Origin: Eubacterium sp. UBA3720
GTDB taxonomy: Bacteria; Bacillota; Clostridia; Lachnospirales; Lachnospiraceae
Length of the DNA: 10,101 bases
Reading direction: 5' to 3'
Assembly (NCBI GenBank): GCA_002371335.1
Contig: DFHP01000003.1
Location: forward strand, 31,858-41,958
Every line of letters begins with the position of its first letter. The first letter of the stretch is position 1. Of this stretch, positions 1-6,653 are shown one piece after another. The notes below the pieces were generated by a model, which was not told where the DNA came from, did no database searches, and worked only from the letters and a program-made list of their open reading frames with translations. A program made the position numbers and the translations under genes.

Positions 1-815
1 TTCTGTTTTCCGGCCACCTCCACATGCTTCGCCCTGACAGAGAAAAAAATCTTTGAAGCTGCATAATAGCTTTTCAGATCAAATTCCCCCGGATTCCCGG
101 GTCCTCTGATCACTTCCGGATCTCCGAATATCACAATTTCCGAACCGATGGCCAGATCAGATCCTTTTTCGTCCCTTACAATGATCCTGCCTGTGTGCAG
201 TCCCGCGTAAGACGCCATTTGCATATTATGAAAAATCTCCTGATCAGTGAGCTTCGTATTTATTATATTGTCTGGATGATTATTTTTTAGATGGATTTTG
301 TTTTTATCATTCAGATGCGTTTTGTTTTTATCGTTTAGATGCGTTTTGTTTTTATCGTTTAGATATGTTTCGTTTAAATATCTTTTATTGAGATGTATTT
401 TATTGAGATGTATTTTGTTAAGCTTTGTAATCAGATATGCCTGTTTTTGATTTTCTGTCTTTTGATCTGATGTGTATTCCGCGGATATACCGCGCTTTGC
501 CATGCTTCGCGAATCTCCAGGGGAGATCTTTTTCTCTGAGATAACAGCGTCCTCAAGCACATACTGTACAGTCTTTGCGGTCTGCGTCCGCGATAAGATC
601 ACTCCCCGAATATATAGATTCTGTTCCCTGTCGATCGCCTGTCCGATATCCGCCGCTCCTTCCTCGGAGCCTGCAGATATATCTGTTATTTTTCCGTTTT
701 TCTGAATAACGGGAGCGCCTCCCAAAGGCACTCCCGTTAGCTTTGCCAGGCATATCAGAAGCATGAGCACGATACATATAAGACACAGCGGTCTTCTGTA
801 TATAATCCTGATCAC
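1..815 (-). CDS. comEC: ComEC DNA-uptake channel, N-terminal part (runs off left edge)
   Basis: The frame is open from 815 to the left edge, giving 271 codons of the N-terminus. Residues about 8-28 form a hydrophobic segment after an RRPLC motif, typical of the first membrane helix of ComEC. Residues about 205-265 resemble the DUF4131 domain, with the characteristic GPGNPGEFDLKSYYAASKI stretch. ComEC family proteins form the inner-membrane channel that takes up single-stranded DNA during transformation; the competence membrane core and any nuclease domain lie outside the window. It is the last visible gene of the comEA operon, 37 bases after the lipoprotein gene. The start is uncertain: GTG at 815 lies inside the Shine-Dalgarno-like AGAGGTGATC, whereas ATT at 806 is better spaced. 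Residues about 131-177 are a Lys/Asn-rich tandem repeat (separate entry) that I do not associate with the family. Confidence 0.85.
   Translation of the reverse strand, partial: MIRIIYRRPLCLICIVLMLLICLAKLTGVPLGGAPVIQKNGKITDISAGSEEGAADIGQAIDREQNLYIRGVILSRTQTAKTVQYVLEDAVISEKKISPGDSRSMAKRGISAEYTSDQKTENQKQAYLITKLNKIHLNKIHLNKRYLNETYLNDKNKTHLNDKNKTHLNDKNKIHLKNNHPDNIINTKLTDQEIFHNMQMASYAGLHTGRIIVRDEKGSDLAIGSEIVIFGDPEVIRGPGNPGEFDLKSYYAASKIFFSVRAKHVEVAGKQ
276..425 (-). repeat. In-frame tandem repeat tract inside comEC
   Basis: Two identical 24-bp units lie at 313-336 and 337-360, with a diverged third at 289-312. Together they encode HLNDKNKT-type 8-residue units. Beyond them, towards 425, come about four shorter 15-bp units encoding LNKIH, LNKRY and LNETY variants. 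All units are multiples of three, so gain or loss of copies would keep the comEC frame. The tract is much more AT-rich than the flanking sequence and encodes a basic, Asn-rich segment within the N-terminal DUF4131 region. It is either a recent slippage expansion or a low-complexity linker. Confidence 0.9.
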
Positions 816-852
816 CTCTTTTTACTAATAAACTGAAACCTCCGAAGCCGGA

Positions 853-1836
853 TCATTGTTCGTTCACCAGACTGAAATCTTTTTCGTAAAGCTGACTTAA
901 AGGCATCGTTCCCCCAAAGTTTCCCCTCGTATCGCCGTCAATGGAGAACTGGACCTGTTTTACTTTACAGTTTTCCGCCAGTGAATTTACGATCGCATAG
1001 ATCCGCACGTTTTCCAGCACATCAACAGCGCTTCCCGTTGATGCGCCTGCCAGATTCACATAGCATATGTCATCCTGCGTTACAACGCTGAGGATCTTTG
1101 TCTCCGGAGCGATCACGGCATAATGCCCCTGAGACTGCGGTCCAAGGATCATTTCCTCCACGATCACCTGCTCCAGAGTTTCGTTGCTGGTGTAATAGAT
1201 TTTTCTTCCTTCCGGAACAAGACGCGTACCGCTCTCGTCGGCAAAATACAGCACTGCATAGCTTGACTGATATGTATGGATATCCTCACCCGCGCTCTCC
1301 ACAAAACAGTCCTGATTAAGCGCTCCGATCACATTTCCCTTACTGTCCTTAAAAGGGGTGTTTCCCAGCATGAATACAACCTTATCCACGCCCGGGATCT
1401 GCGTAAAGCTTTTCACCAGACCAAGTCTCGAAAGCATCTCCCGGCCCGCACTCATAGAACCGTATTCCCGGCTCAGAGTGATCGTCAGAGTACCGTCTGT
1501 GATCTCCAGGTTCTCGATCCTGATATTATCAGGAAGCAATGCTTCCTTTTCATCAGCGTCATGTCCTTCCGGCTGTACCGTTACGACATTCTGGATCTTC
1601 TGCAGCAGCCCTTCATTACCGCCGTCACCGTCATCCACCTTCATATCCAGCTTTTCTTCAATCAGCTGATCCTCGTTTTTATTAATATAATAAGCGTAGT
1701 ATGTCTTCTCATCTTCCCCGGCTGCACCGTCAGGAAGCTCCGGAGGAAAGCTGCATCCTCCCATGGTGAGGCAGAGCAGGAGAAAAAAAGCTGCAATACA
1801 TTTCTGTTTTCTATTATTTCTTTTACGAAAAATCAA
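853..1836 (-). CDS. GerMN-domain lipoprotein (LpqB-like partner of the adjacent kinase)
   Basis: The product is a secreted lipoprotein of about 327 residues. A basic N-terminus and hydrophobic segment lead to a lipobox ending MGGC, with the lipidated Cys at residue 28 when counted from TTG at 1836. Two regions resemble Spore_GerMN repeats: roughly residues 95-180 (NIRIENLEITDGTLTITLS...) and 190-310 (including ETLEQVIVEEMILGP and ICYVNLA). The frame is open back to GTG at 1854, which overlaps the kinase stop codon. However, a strong AAAGGAGG at 1842-1849 lies inside that longer version, so TTG at 1836 (or ATT at 1833) is the better start. GerMN domains occur in GerM of sporulation and in LpqB, the lipoprotein encoded with MtrAB in Actinobacteria. 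Position directly after the kinase suggests it modulates sensing at the membrane; this is inference. Confidence 0.82.
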   Translation of the reverse strand: MIFRKRNNRKQKCIAAFFLLLCLTMGGCSFPPELPDGAAGEDEKTYYAYYINKNEDQLIEEKLDMKVDDGDGGNEGLLQKIQNVVTVQPEGHDADEKEALLPDNIRIENLEITDGTLTITLSREYGSMSAGREMLSRLGLVKSFTQIPGVDKVVFMLGNTPFKDSKGNVIGALNQDCFVESAGEDIHTYQSSYAVLYFADESGTRLVPEGRKIYYTSNETLEQVIVEEMILGPQSQGHYAVIAPETKILSVVTQDDICYVNLAGASTGSAVDVLENVRIYAIVNSLAENCKVKQVQFSIDGDTRGNFGGTMPLSQLYEKDFSLVNEQ

Positions 1837-1850
1837 AGCAGCCTCCTTTC

Positions 1851-3305
1851 TCACGAAATGTACACAAGCGGCAGCCTTACTGAGAAGGTCGTTCCTTCAC
1901 CCGGCTTGCTGTAAACACGTATAGCGCCTCTGTGCATAACGATCGCGTTTCTGGTGATCGCCAGACCCAGTCCGGTACCGCCTATCTCTCTTGAATGACT
2001 CTTGTCAACCCTGTAAAATCTTTCAAAAATATGATCCTGAGCCTCTTCAGGAATACCTATTCCTGAATCTGCGATCGTCACATAGCAATATTTCTGATCC
2101 GCGTTCAGCGAGATTCTTATCCAGCCTCCCTCAGGCTTGTTGTATTTGATCGCGTTCTCTATGATATTGGACAGCGCGAGCGCGATCTTTGTCTGATCGA
2201 TCTCAGCATTGACAGGCCTGAAGCTGTCCAGAATCAGACGAACATTCTTAAGATCCGCGATAGGCTTCAGACGTTTGATGAGCATTTCCAGAAGCTCATT
2301 GATGTTCGTCGTCTCAATATTCAGATCCTCGGATCTTCTGTCCAGCTTCACGAGCGAGAGCAGATCCGTGATGATCGAATTCTCTCTGTCGATCTCCTGG
2401 GAAATATCCTGCATAAATTCCCGATACTGCTCCACCGGAATATCCGGCTGGGAATTCAGCGCGTCTGCCAGCACCTTCATGGAAGCCAGCGGCGTTTTCA
2501 GCTCATGACTGACATTGGATACAAACTCTTCTCTGGATTCATCCATCGTCCGGATACGCTTCATCATTCGGTTAAACGCATCCGTGATAAGCTCTGTCTC
2601 CAGATAATCCGGAACAGAGATATCCTCCTCCAGATACCCTTCGGTGATCTCGTCTATGGAATCCGTGATCCGGAGAAGCGGCTTTACCAGAACTCCCGAA
2701 AGCAGACTTCCGATCAGAAGTATCAGAAGTATCACCACGATCAGTATGATCATGCCTCTGCGCTCCAGAAACGCTTTCGTCAGCTGGATCTCCGTCGTTG
2801 ACACGCTTACCAGAAGAATACCCGATATCTCATCAGAGGCTCCCGTCGGATCGCTGATCCCCATTGCAAGCTCGATATACTGGTTCTCTTTCACATACTT
2901 ATGCGTTTCCTTACCGGAAAAAGCGTCTATCACGATCTGGGAAACCATGTATTTTCCGGTGTCCTGATGGAAAGTATCGTGTACGATCTTATAATCGCTG
3001 TTGACCACGATCGCCCGGCCCCCGTAAATATTCGTCAGTATCCCCAGCTCGCCGTTGACCACTTCATTATCCGGATCGTTCAGATAATCCTCCCGGTACA
3101 GCTGATCGCAGATGATATCGCATTGATTCTGCACCACTACGGTCCTCTGTTCGATGGATCTGTTCACCTGGCTCCGCACAAGAACCATCTCTATCAGGAT
3201 CGCGGGAATAATTCCGATGAAAAACAGAAGCATCATGATACGAAATCTGATGCTTCGGAAAAATTTGAATTTTGATTTTAATTTAAACCTGGAAATAATA
3301 ACCAA
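1851..3305 (-). CDS. Sensor histidine kinase, WalK/PhoR-like without a PAS domain
   Basis: The product is 484 residues from TTG at 3305. A first membrane helix lies at about 24-44, an extracytoplasmic sensor region at 45-183 and a second helix at about 185-207. HAMP follows at about 205-258. The HisKA domain has the phospho-acceptor His267 in VSHELKTPLASMK. The HATPase_c domain shows the N box around NIIENAIKYNK (384), the G1 box DSGIGIP (413-419) and the G2 box GGTGLGLAI (442-450). HAMP runs straight into HisKA, so the cytoplasmic PAS domain of true WalK is missing. It should phosphorylate the regulator encoded just upstream. The start is unclear: TTG at 3305 directly abuts a GGGGAG at 3306-3311, while ATT at 3299 is at ideal spacing; the next ATG, at residue 24, would remove the basic N-terminus. 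The gene overlaps the regulator stop by about 20 bases. Confidence 0.93.
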   Translation of the reverse strand: MVIISRFKLKSKFKFFRSIRFRIMMLLFFIGIIPAILIEMVLVRSQVNRSIEQRTVVVQNQCDIICDQLYREDYLNDPDNEVVNGELGILTNIYGGRAIVVNSDYKIVHDTFHQDTGKYMVSQIVIDAFSGKETHKYVKENQYIELAMGISDPTGASDEISGILLVSVSTTEIQLTKAFLERRGMIILIVVILLILLIGSLLSGVLVKPLLRITDSIDEITEGYLEEDISVPDYLETELITDAFNRMMKRIRTMDESREEFVSNVSHELKTPLASMKVLADALNSQPDIPVEQYREFMQDISQEIDRENSIITDLLSLVKLDRRSEDLNIETTNINELLEMLIKRLKPIADLKNVRLILDSFRPVNAEIDQTKIALALSNIIENAIKYNKPEGGWIRISLNADQKYCYVTIADSGIGIPEEAQDHIFERFYRVDKSHSREIGGTGLGLAITRNAIVMHRGAIRVYSKPGEGTTFSVRLPLVYIS

Positions 3306-3972
3306 CTCCCCACTTTGTATGAACGAACTTCGGGTCGCTCGGATTTTCCTCTATTTTCTCCCTCAGTCTTCTGATATGAACATCCACGGTCCTTACATCT
3401 CCCGGGTACTCATAGCCCCAGATGATGTTCAGAAGGTTCTCCCGGCTGTAGACTTTATTCGGATTGAATACCAGAAGGCTCAGAAGATCAAACTCCTTTG
3501 CTGTCAGGTTTACTTCCCGGCTGCCTATGAATACTCTTCTGCTGTCCACGTCAAGCTTCAGATCAGCGACCTCGATGACCTTCGCCTGTCCCACTTCCTC
3601 TTCATTTTTACCCAAACGGCGGATGATCGCTTTTATGCGGGCCTTTACCTCCAGAATATTAAAAGGCTTCGTAATATAGTCATCGGCACCGTATTCCAGT
3701 CCCATGATCTTATCCATGTCCTCACCTTTCGCTGTCAGCATAATGATTGGTACGGTGGAAAATTCACGGATCTGCTGGCACACATCCAGACCGTTCATCT
3801 TCGGAAGCATAATATCCAGAAGAATAATATCGTATTTATTCTCCTTTGCCATAGCAAGCGCTTCCTCGCCGTCATAAGCGGCGTCCACCTGCATACCCTC
3901 CTGTTCAAGGGAAAAACGGATTCCCTTAACGATCAGTTTTTCATCATCGACAACAAGTACTCTTCTAGCCAT
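3283..3972 (-). CDS. OmpR/PhoB-family response regulator
   Basis: The product is 229 residues. The receiver domain (about 4-115) has the acidic pair D9-D10, phospho-acceptor Asp53 in LLDIMLP, Thr80 and Lys102 in TKPF. The C-terminal winged-helix DNA-binding domain (about 130-229) contains LTAKEFDLLSLL and the recognition-helix region VRTVDVHIRRLREKI, ending in a typical GVGYYF. All catalytic residues expected of an active receiver are present. The ATG start follows an AGGAGA at six-base spacing, the cleanest initiation site in the operon. It lies 60 bases after comEA and overlaps the kinase gene, so it should be the kinase's cognate regulator. WalR/YycF, PhoB and MtrA are the nearest family names, but its targets cannot be read from this window beyond the inverted repeat before comEA. 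Confidence 0.95.
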   Translation of the reverse strand: MARRVLVVDDEKLIVKGIRFSLEQEGMQVDAAYDGEEALAMAKENKYDIILLDIMLPKMNGLDVCQQIREFSTVPIIMLTAKGEDMDKIMGLEYGADDYITKPFNILEVKARIKAIIRRLGKNEEEVGQAKVIEVADLKLDVDSRRVFIGSREVNLTAKEFDLLSLLVFNPNKVYSRENLLNIIWGYEYPGDVRTVDVHIRRLREKIEENPSDPKFVHTKWGVGYYFQV

Positions 3973-4004
3973 GATATTCTCCTAAATAAGTATAACATTC
4001 TTCT

Positions 4005-4017
4005 CCGGCTCAGCCGG
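4005..4017 (-). other. Short GC stem between comEA and the regulator gene
   Basis: A perfect 5-bp stem, CCGGC and GCCGG with a three-base loop, lies in the 60-base gap between comEA and the response regulator. No run of U follows on the minus strand, so it is not a convincing intrinsic terminator. It could act as an mRNA stability or processing element separating comEA from the downstream genes, or be chance. Confidence 0.3.
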
Positions 4018-4032
4018 CAATCGCAAAGCTCC

Positions 4033-4752
4033 TCAGACGGTAATATCATTCTTGATTTTTTCAAACATCCTGTCTCCTATACCGGAGACATTGGTTATCT
4101 CTCTGATATCAGAAAAAAATCCATGTTCATTTCTGTATGCAATGATATCTGCCGCCCTGGATCCGCCGATCCCGCTCAGCGTGGTAAGCTCCTCCAGCGT
4201 CGCCGTATTAATATTTATCCTGGCGTCAGAGGATGCTCCCTCTCCGCCCGGCACAGCTTCCGGCGCCGCATTATTCACTGCTCCCGCAGTCGTTTCTTCA
4301 ACAGTATAGACTGTGATCTGCATACCGTCAGATAGTTTCCCGGCCTGATTCAGCGCAGCCGCATCCGCATCTCCCCGCAGACCTCCGGCGGCATTCACCG
4401 CCTCATATACACGGCTGTTTTCCGGAAATGTATACACGCCAGGCGCATTTACCGCGCCGCATACATACACATAGATCATTCCTCCGTCTGCTGTGTTTCC
4501 GGCATCATTAAACGACGATCCCCCGGTATGCTTCGCAGCCGTTCCATTTGTTTCATCTGCTCCATCCATTCCGTATTCCGCCGCGGATATGCCCGATGGT
4601 CCGGAGACTTCCTGCGTCCCGGATGTGCCTTTCACATAATAAGCTACCTTTCCGCTGCCGCATCCGGCGATCAGAAGGATGCAGAAAAAAGTGACCGCGC
4701 AGAAAACCACATTCCGCGCAAATATTCTCATGTTTTTACGCAACCTGTTCAT
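4033..4752 (-). CDS. comEA: ComEA competence DNA receptor with a lipobox
   Basis: The product is about 239 residues from ATG at 4752. The C-terminal about 62 residues are a ComEA-type tandem helix-hairpin-helix domain that binds double-stranded DNA, beginning ININTATLEELTTLSGIG and closing with ITNVSGIGDRMFEKIKN. Before it lies an SLBB-type domain (VYVCGAVNAPGVYTFPENSR...AVNAAGGL), which is common in Firmicute ComEA. Between the membrane anchor and the SLBB domain is a low-complexity Gly/Ser/Thr-rich linker. The N-terminus is basic, then hydrophobic, ending in LLIAGC, a good lipobox with Cys31, so the protein may be lipid-anchored rather than held by a helix. ATG 4752 is chosen because AGGTGAGG precedes it; the frame is open to TTG 4776, which has its own AGGAAA. 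It heads the operon that ends in comEC. Confidence 0.92.
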   Translation of the reverse strand: MNRLRKNMRIFARNVVFCAVTFFCILLIAGCGSGKVAYYVKGTSGTQEVSGPSGISAAEYGMDGADETNGTAAKHTGGSSFNDAGNTADGGMIYVYVCGAVNAPGVYTFPENSRVYEAVNAAGGLRGDADAAALNQAGKLSDGMQITVYTVEETTAGAVNNAAPEAVPGGEGASSDARININTATLEELTTLSGIGGSRAADIIAYRNEHGFFSDIREITNVSGIGDRMFEKIKNDITV

Positions 4753-4808
4753 CCTCACCTGTTCTTTCAAACACAAGCAAGGTTTCCTGTAATCCCAAGT
4801 CGTTTATT

Positions 4809-4837
4809 ATTTTAACGAATTTTTAAAACAATTACAA
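4809..4837 (-). promoter_or_regulatory. Probable sigma-A promoter of the comEA operon
   Basis: Read on the minus strand, TTGTAA (4832-4837) and TAAAAT (4809-4814) are separated by exactly 17 bases. They match the vegetative consensus at 4/6 and 5/6. The site lies about 55 bases before the chosen comEA start, in the 130-base gap after the CLC transporter gene. No strong intrinsic terminator was seen after the transporter gene, so read-through into the com operon is also possible. Confidence 0.55.
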
Positions 4838-4845
4838 GATTCGTT
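4814..4845. promoter_or_regulatory. Inverted repeat overlapping the comEA promoter (candidate operator)
   Basis: AACGAAT at 4814-4820 and ATTCGTT at 4839-4845 form a perfect 7-bp inverted repeat with centres about 25 bp apart. The two arms sit on either side of the proposed -35 box, one touching the -10 box. The long AT-rich spacer makes a terminator hairpin unlikely, and the placement suits a dimeric regulator. Which protein binds is unknown. Confidence 0.45.
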
Positions 4846-4906
4846 CAGGACAATCCGCACAAAGCCCTTTCTCCCGTGCACATGACACTGCTTTCCGTAT
4901 CGCTGG

Positions 4907-6538
4907 TCAGATGGTTTTTCGATTGATATATTTGTTTCTGTGTTTTGAATATACGATCTTCTGAGCCCCGTATACGCTGAAATATCCCGAGAAAGTATAA
5001 CTGAGCGCGATAGCAAGCAGATAATAAACCATTCCTTCCGGGCCAAACAATTCCAGACAGAGCAGCAGTGATGAAACAGGGCAGTTCGTGATGCCGCAGA
5101 ACAGCGACGCCATACCTACAGCCGCGCATATAGCGGGGCTTACGCCGGCTGCCGCCGCAAAAGTACACCCAAAAGCTGCTCCGGTGAAAAGCGCAGGAAC
5201 GATCTCTCCTCCCTTGTAGCCTGCTCCCAGAGTCGCGCCGGTAAACAAAATCTTCAGCAGGAACGCAAACATCGGGGCGCTTCCCTCAATGGCCATTTCG
5301 ATCACAGGCATGCCGGCGCCGTTGTACAATGTTCCGCCGGAAAGCTTTGTAAGACCAATGACTATAAGGCCTCCGGCAAAAATCCGCAGATACGGATTCT
5401 TTATCAGCCGTTTATAGAGCGCGCCGCTTTTATGCATGACCAGACAGAAAAGAATACTCACCAGAGCACTCAGAACTGCCAGAACAGAGCAGATCGCAGC
5501 CGTGCGAAGCGTAAAATCCGGAATGATCTTTATCGTAAAGGCGTCAGCTTCCACACCCAAAAGCGCCGCGAAATTCTGTGCGATCAGCGCCGAGAAAACA
5601 CATGGCACCAGCGCGCCGTAGTAAAGCACTCCCACGCTGGCTATCTCCATAGCCAGAAACGCAGCCGCGATAGGCGTACCGAAAAGCGCCGCAAAAGCCG
5701 CGGACATACCGCACATGGTCATGATCGTCACATCGCTGTCGTTGAACTTCATAGCTTTGCCGATATTCTGCCCTATGCATCCGCCCATCTGCAGTGCCGC
5801 TCCCTCCCGGCCCGAAGATCCTCCGAAAAGATGCGTGATCGCTGTGGAGATAAAGATCAGCGGCGCCATGACAGGCGGCAGCTGATCGCTCTGATGTATA
5901 GACATCAGGACCAGATTGGTTCCTTTATCATTCTCATTTTTGCCAAGCCGGTATAAAAACACTATAGCCAGACCGCCGAACGGAAGCAGATAAAGCAGCC
6001 AGGGATAGCTTCCTCTGAGCGCTGTCACATAGGATAACGCATAGGAAAAACCGGTCCCGACAGCTCCCACGGCAACTCCAATGACGGCGCTCAGTATGAC
6101 CCATTTGACCATAAAACACAGATTATAAACGATAGGATTATTATTCGGGATATACCTTACCATATCCCATATCGTCTCATACTCTGCATCAATCTTCGCA
6201 GGCTCCGGAGCATCCTCCTCTCCCTCTGTGATGACCTCTGCAATGATCCTGGCGGTGTTTACCACACCTTCCGTCAAAAGACCGAGCGCGCCCAGAACAG
6301 CATTCACCTGATGCTTCTTTTCATGTTCTGTCCCGGCTTCCGAAATATTCCGGGCTATCTGCTCGGCAGCCACATTCTCTGCGATCAGTTCCTTCAGCGA
6401 CTTATTCAGCACATCTTTATTGTTGATCTTTTCCGGATCGACCAGGTTATCATCGATCAGCTCCTGCAGCGTTTTATGAAGAACAGGATCTGTCTTCTCC
6501 ATTTTTTCTTTCATGTCCATGATATCTTCTTTATCCAT
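4907..6538 (-). CDS. CLC-family ion transporter, CLC-F (fluoride/proton antiporter)-like
   Basis: The product is 543 residues from ATG 6538, which has AAAGAGG eight bases upstream; the frame is open to TTG 6562. About 145 residues of charged soluble sequence precede the membrane domain. In TTG numbering (subtract 8 for ATG), the usual GSGIP is replaced by KGTNLVL near 213-219. GREGAALQMG carries the gating Glu253, and GYKGGEIVPALF lies at 448-459 with Glu453 and Val455. SGYFSVYGAQ gives Tyr531. The spacing from Glu253 to Glu453, Val455 and Tyr531 agrees with E118, E318, T320 and Y396 of the Enterococcus CLC-F as I recall them, except that Val replaces Thr. This supports a fluoride exporter of the CLC-F branch over a chloride channel, but substrate is not settled by sequence. 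No fluoride riboswitch was recognised upstream. The gene is divergent from the radical SAM gene. Confidence 0.85.
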   Translation of the reverse strand: MDKEDIMDMKEKMEKTDPVLHKTLQELIDDNLVDPEKINNKDVLNKSLKELIAENVAAEQIARNISEAGTEHEKKHQVNAVLGALGLLTEGVVNTARIIAEVITEGEEDAPEPAKIDAEYETIWDMVRYIPNNNPIVYNLCFMVKWVILSAVIGVAVGAVGTGFSYALSYVTALRGSYPWLLYLLPFGGLAIVFLYRLGKNENDKGTNLVLMSIHQSDQLPPVMAPLIFISTAITHLFGGSSGREGAALQMGGCIGQNIGKAMKFNDSDVTIMTMCGMSAAFAALFGTPIAAAFLAMEIASVGVLYYGALVPCVFSALIAQNFAALLGVEADAFTIKIIPDFTLRTAAICSVLAVLSALVSILFCLVMHKSGALYKRLIKNPYLRIFAGGLIVIGLTKLSGGTLYNGAGMPVIEMAIEGSAPMFAFLLKILFTGATLGAGYKGGEIVPALFTGAAFGCTFAAAAGVSPAICAAVGMASLFCGITNCPVSSLLLCLELFGPEGMVYYLLAIALSYTFSGYFSVYGAQKIVYSKHRNKYINRKTI

Positions 6539-6604
6539 CTCATCTGCCTCTTTATCCTTCAATTCAGATCCGGGTCTGTGTTATTATTATGTCCATATGA
6601 AGAA

Positions 6605-6651
6605 TCTGAAATTATTTTCCATCATTATACAATACTTTTATTTGAGGTAAA
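6605..6651. promoter_or_regulatory. Overlapping divergent promoters between CLC and radical SAM genes
   Basis: On the minus strand, TTTACC (6646-6651) and a perfect TATAAT (6624-6629) with a 16-base spacer point towards the CLC gene. On the plus strand, CTGAAA (6606-6611) and TACAAT (6628-6633) with a 16-base spacer point towards the radical SAM gene. The two -10 boxes overlap, and the minus-strand -35 box overlaps the GAGGTAA ribosome binding site of the radical SAM gene. The minus-strand promoter is the stronger call. Confidence 0.45.
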
Positions 6652-6653
6652 AC

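Noticed and set aside
276..425. CRISPR-like array suggested by evenly spaced repeats
   Set aside because: The units are directly adjacent with no unique spacers and lie inside the comEC reading frame.
553..786. A 77-codon minus-strand frame opposite the start of comEC
   Set aside because: It overlaps the comEC frame on the same strand, has low-complexity Arg/Ser content and matches no family; the comEC frame gives the recognisable DUF4131 sequence.
1276..1914. A 212-codon plus-strand frame opposite the GerMN lipoprotein gene
   Set aside because: It is antisense to a gene with a signal peptide, lipobox and GerMN regions; no recognisable product.
4005..4017. Terminator between comEA and the regulator gene
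   Set aside because: The 5-bp stem lacks a following T run on the minus strand; kept only as a weak structural feature.
3973..4032. Separate promoter for the regulator-kinase genes in the gap after comEA
   Set aside because: TTGCCG and TATACT are present, but the spacing is about 20 bases, outside the usual range.
3154..4335. A 393-codon plus-strand frame opposite the kinase, regulator and comEA genes
   Set aside because: It is antisense to three genes with clear conserved motifs and has no domain-like sequence of its own; it is a shadow frame.
4846..4906. Intrinsic terminator after the CLC gene
   Set aside because: The best pairing is a 4-bp GCAC/GTGC stem with G-U extensions and no T run after it.
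6563..6653. Fluoride riboswitch before the CLC-F-like gene
   Set aside because: The 90-base leader shows only a promoter and a ribosome binding site; I could not find the GGCGAUGG-type core or its pseudoknot partner.
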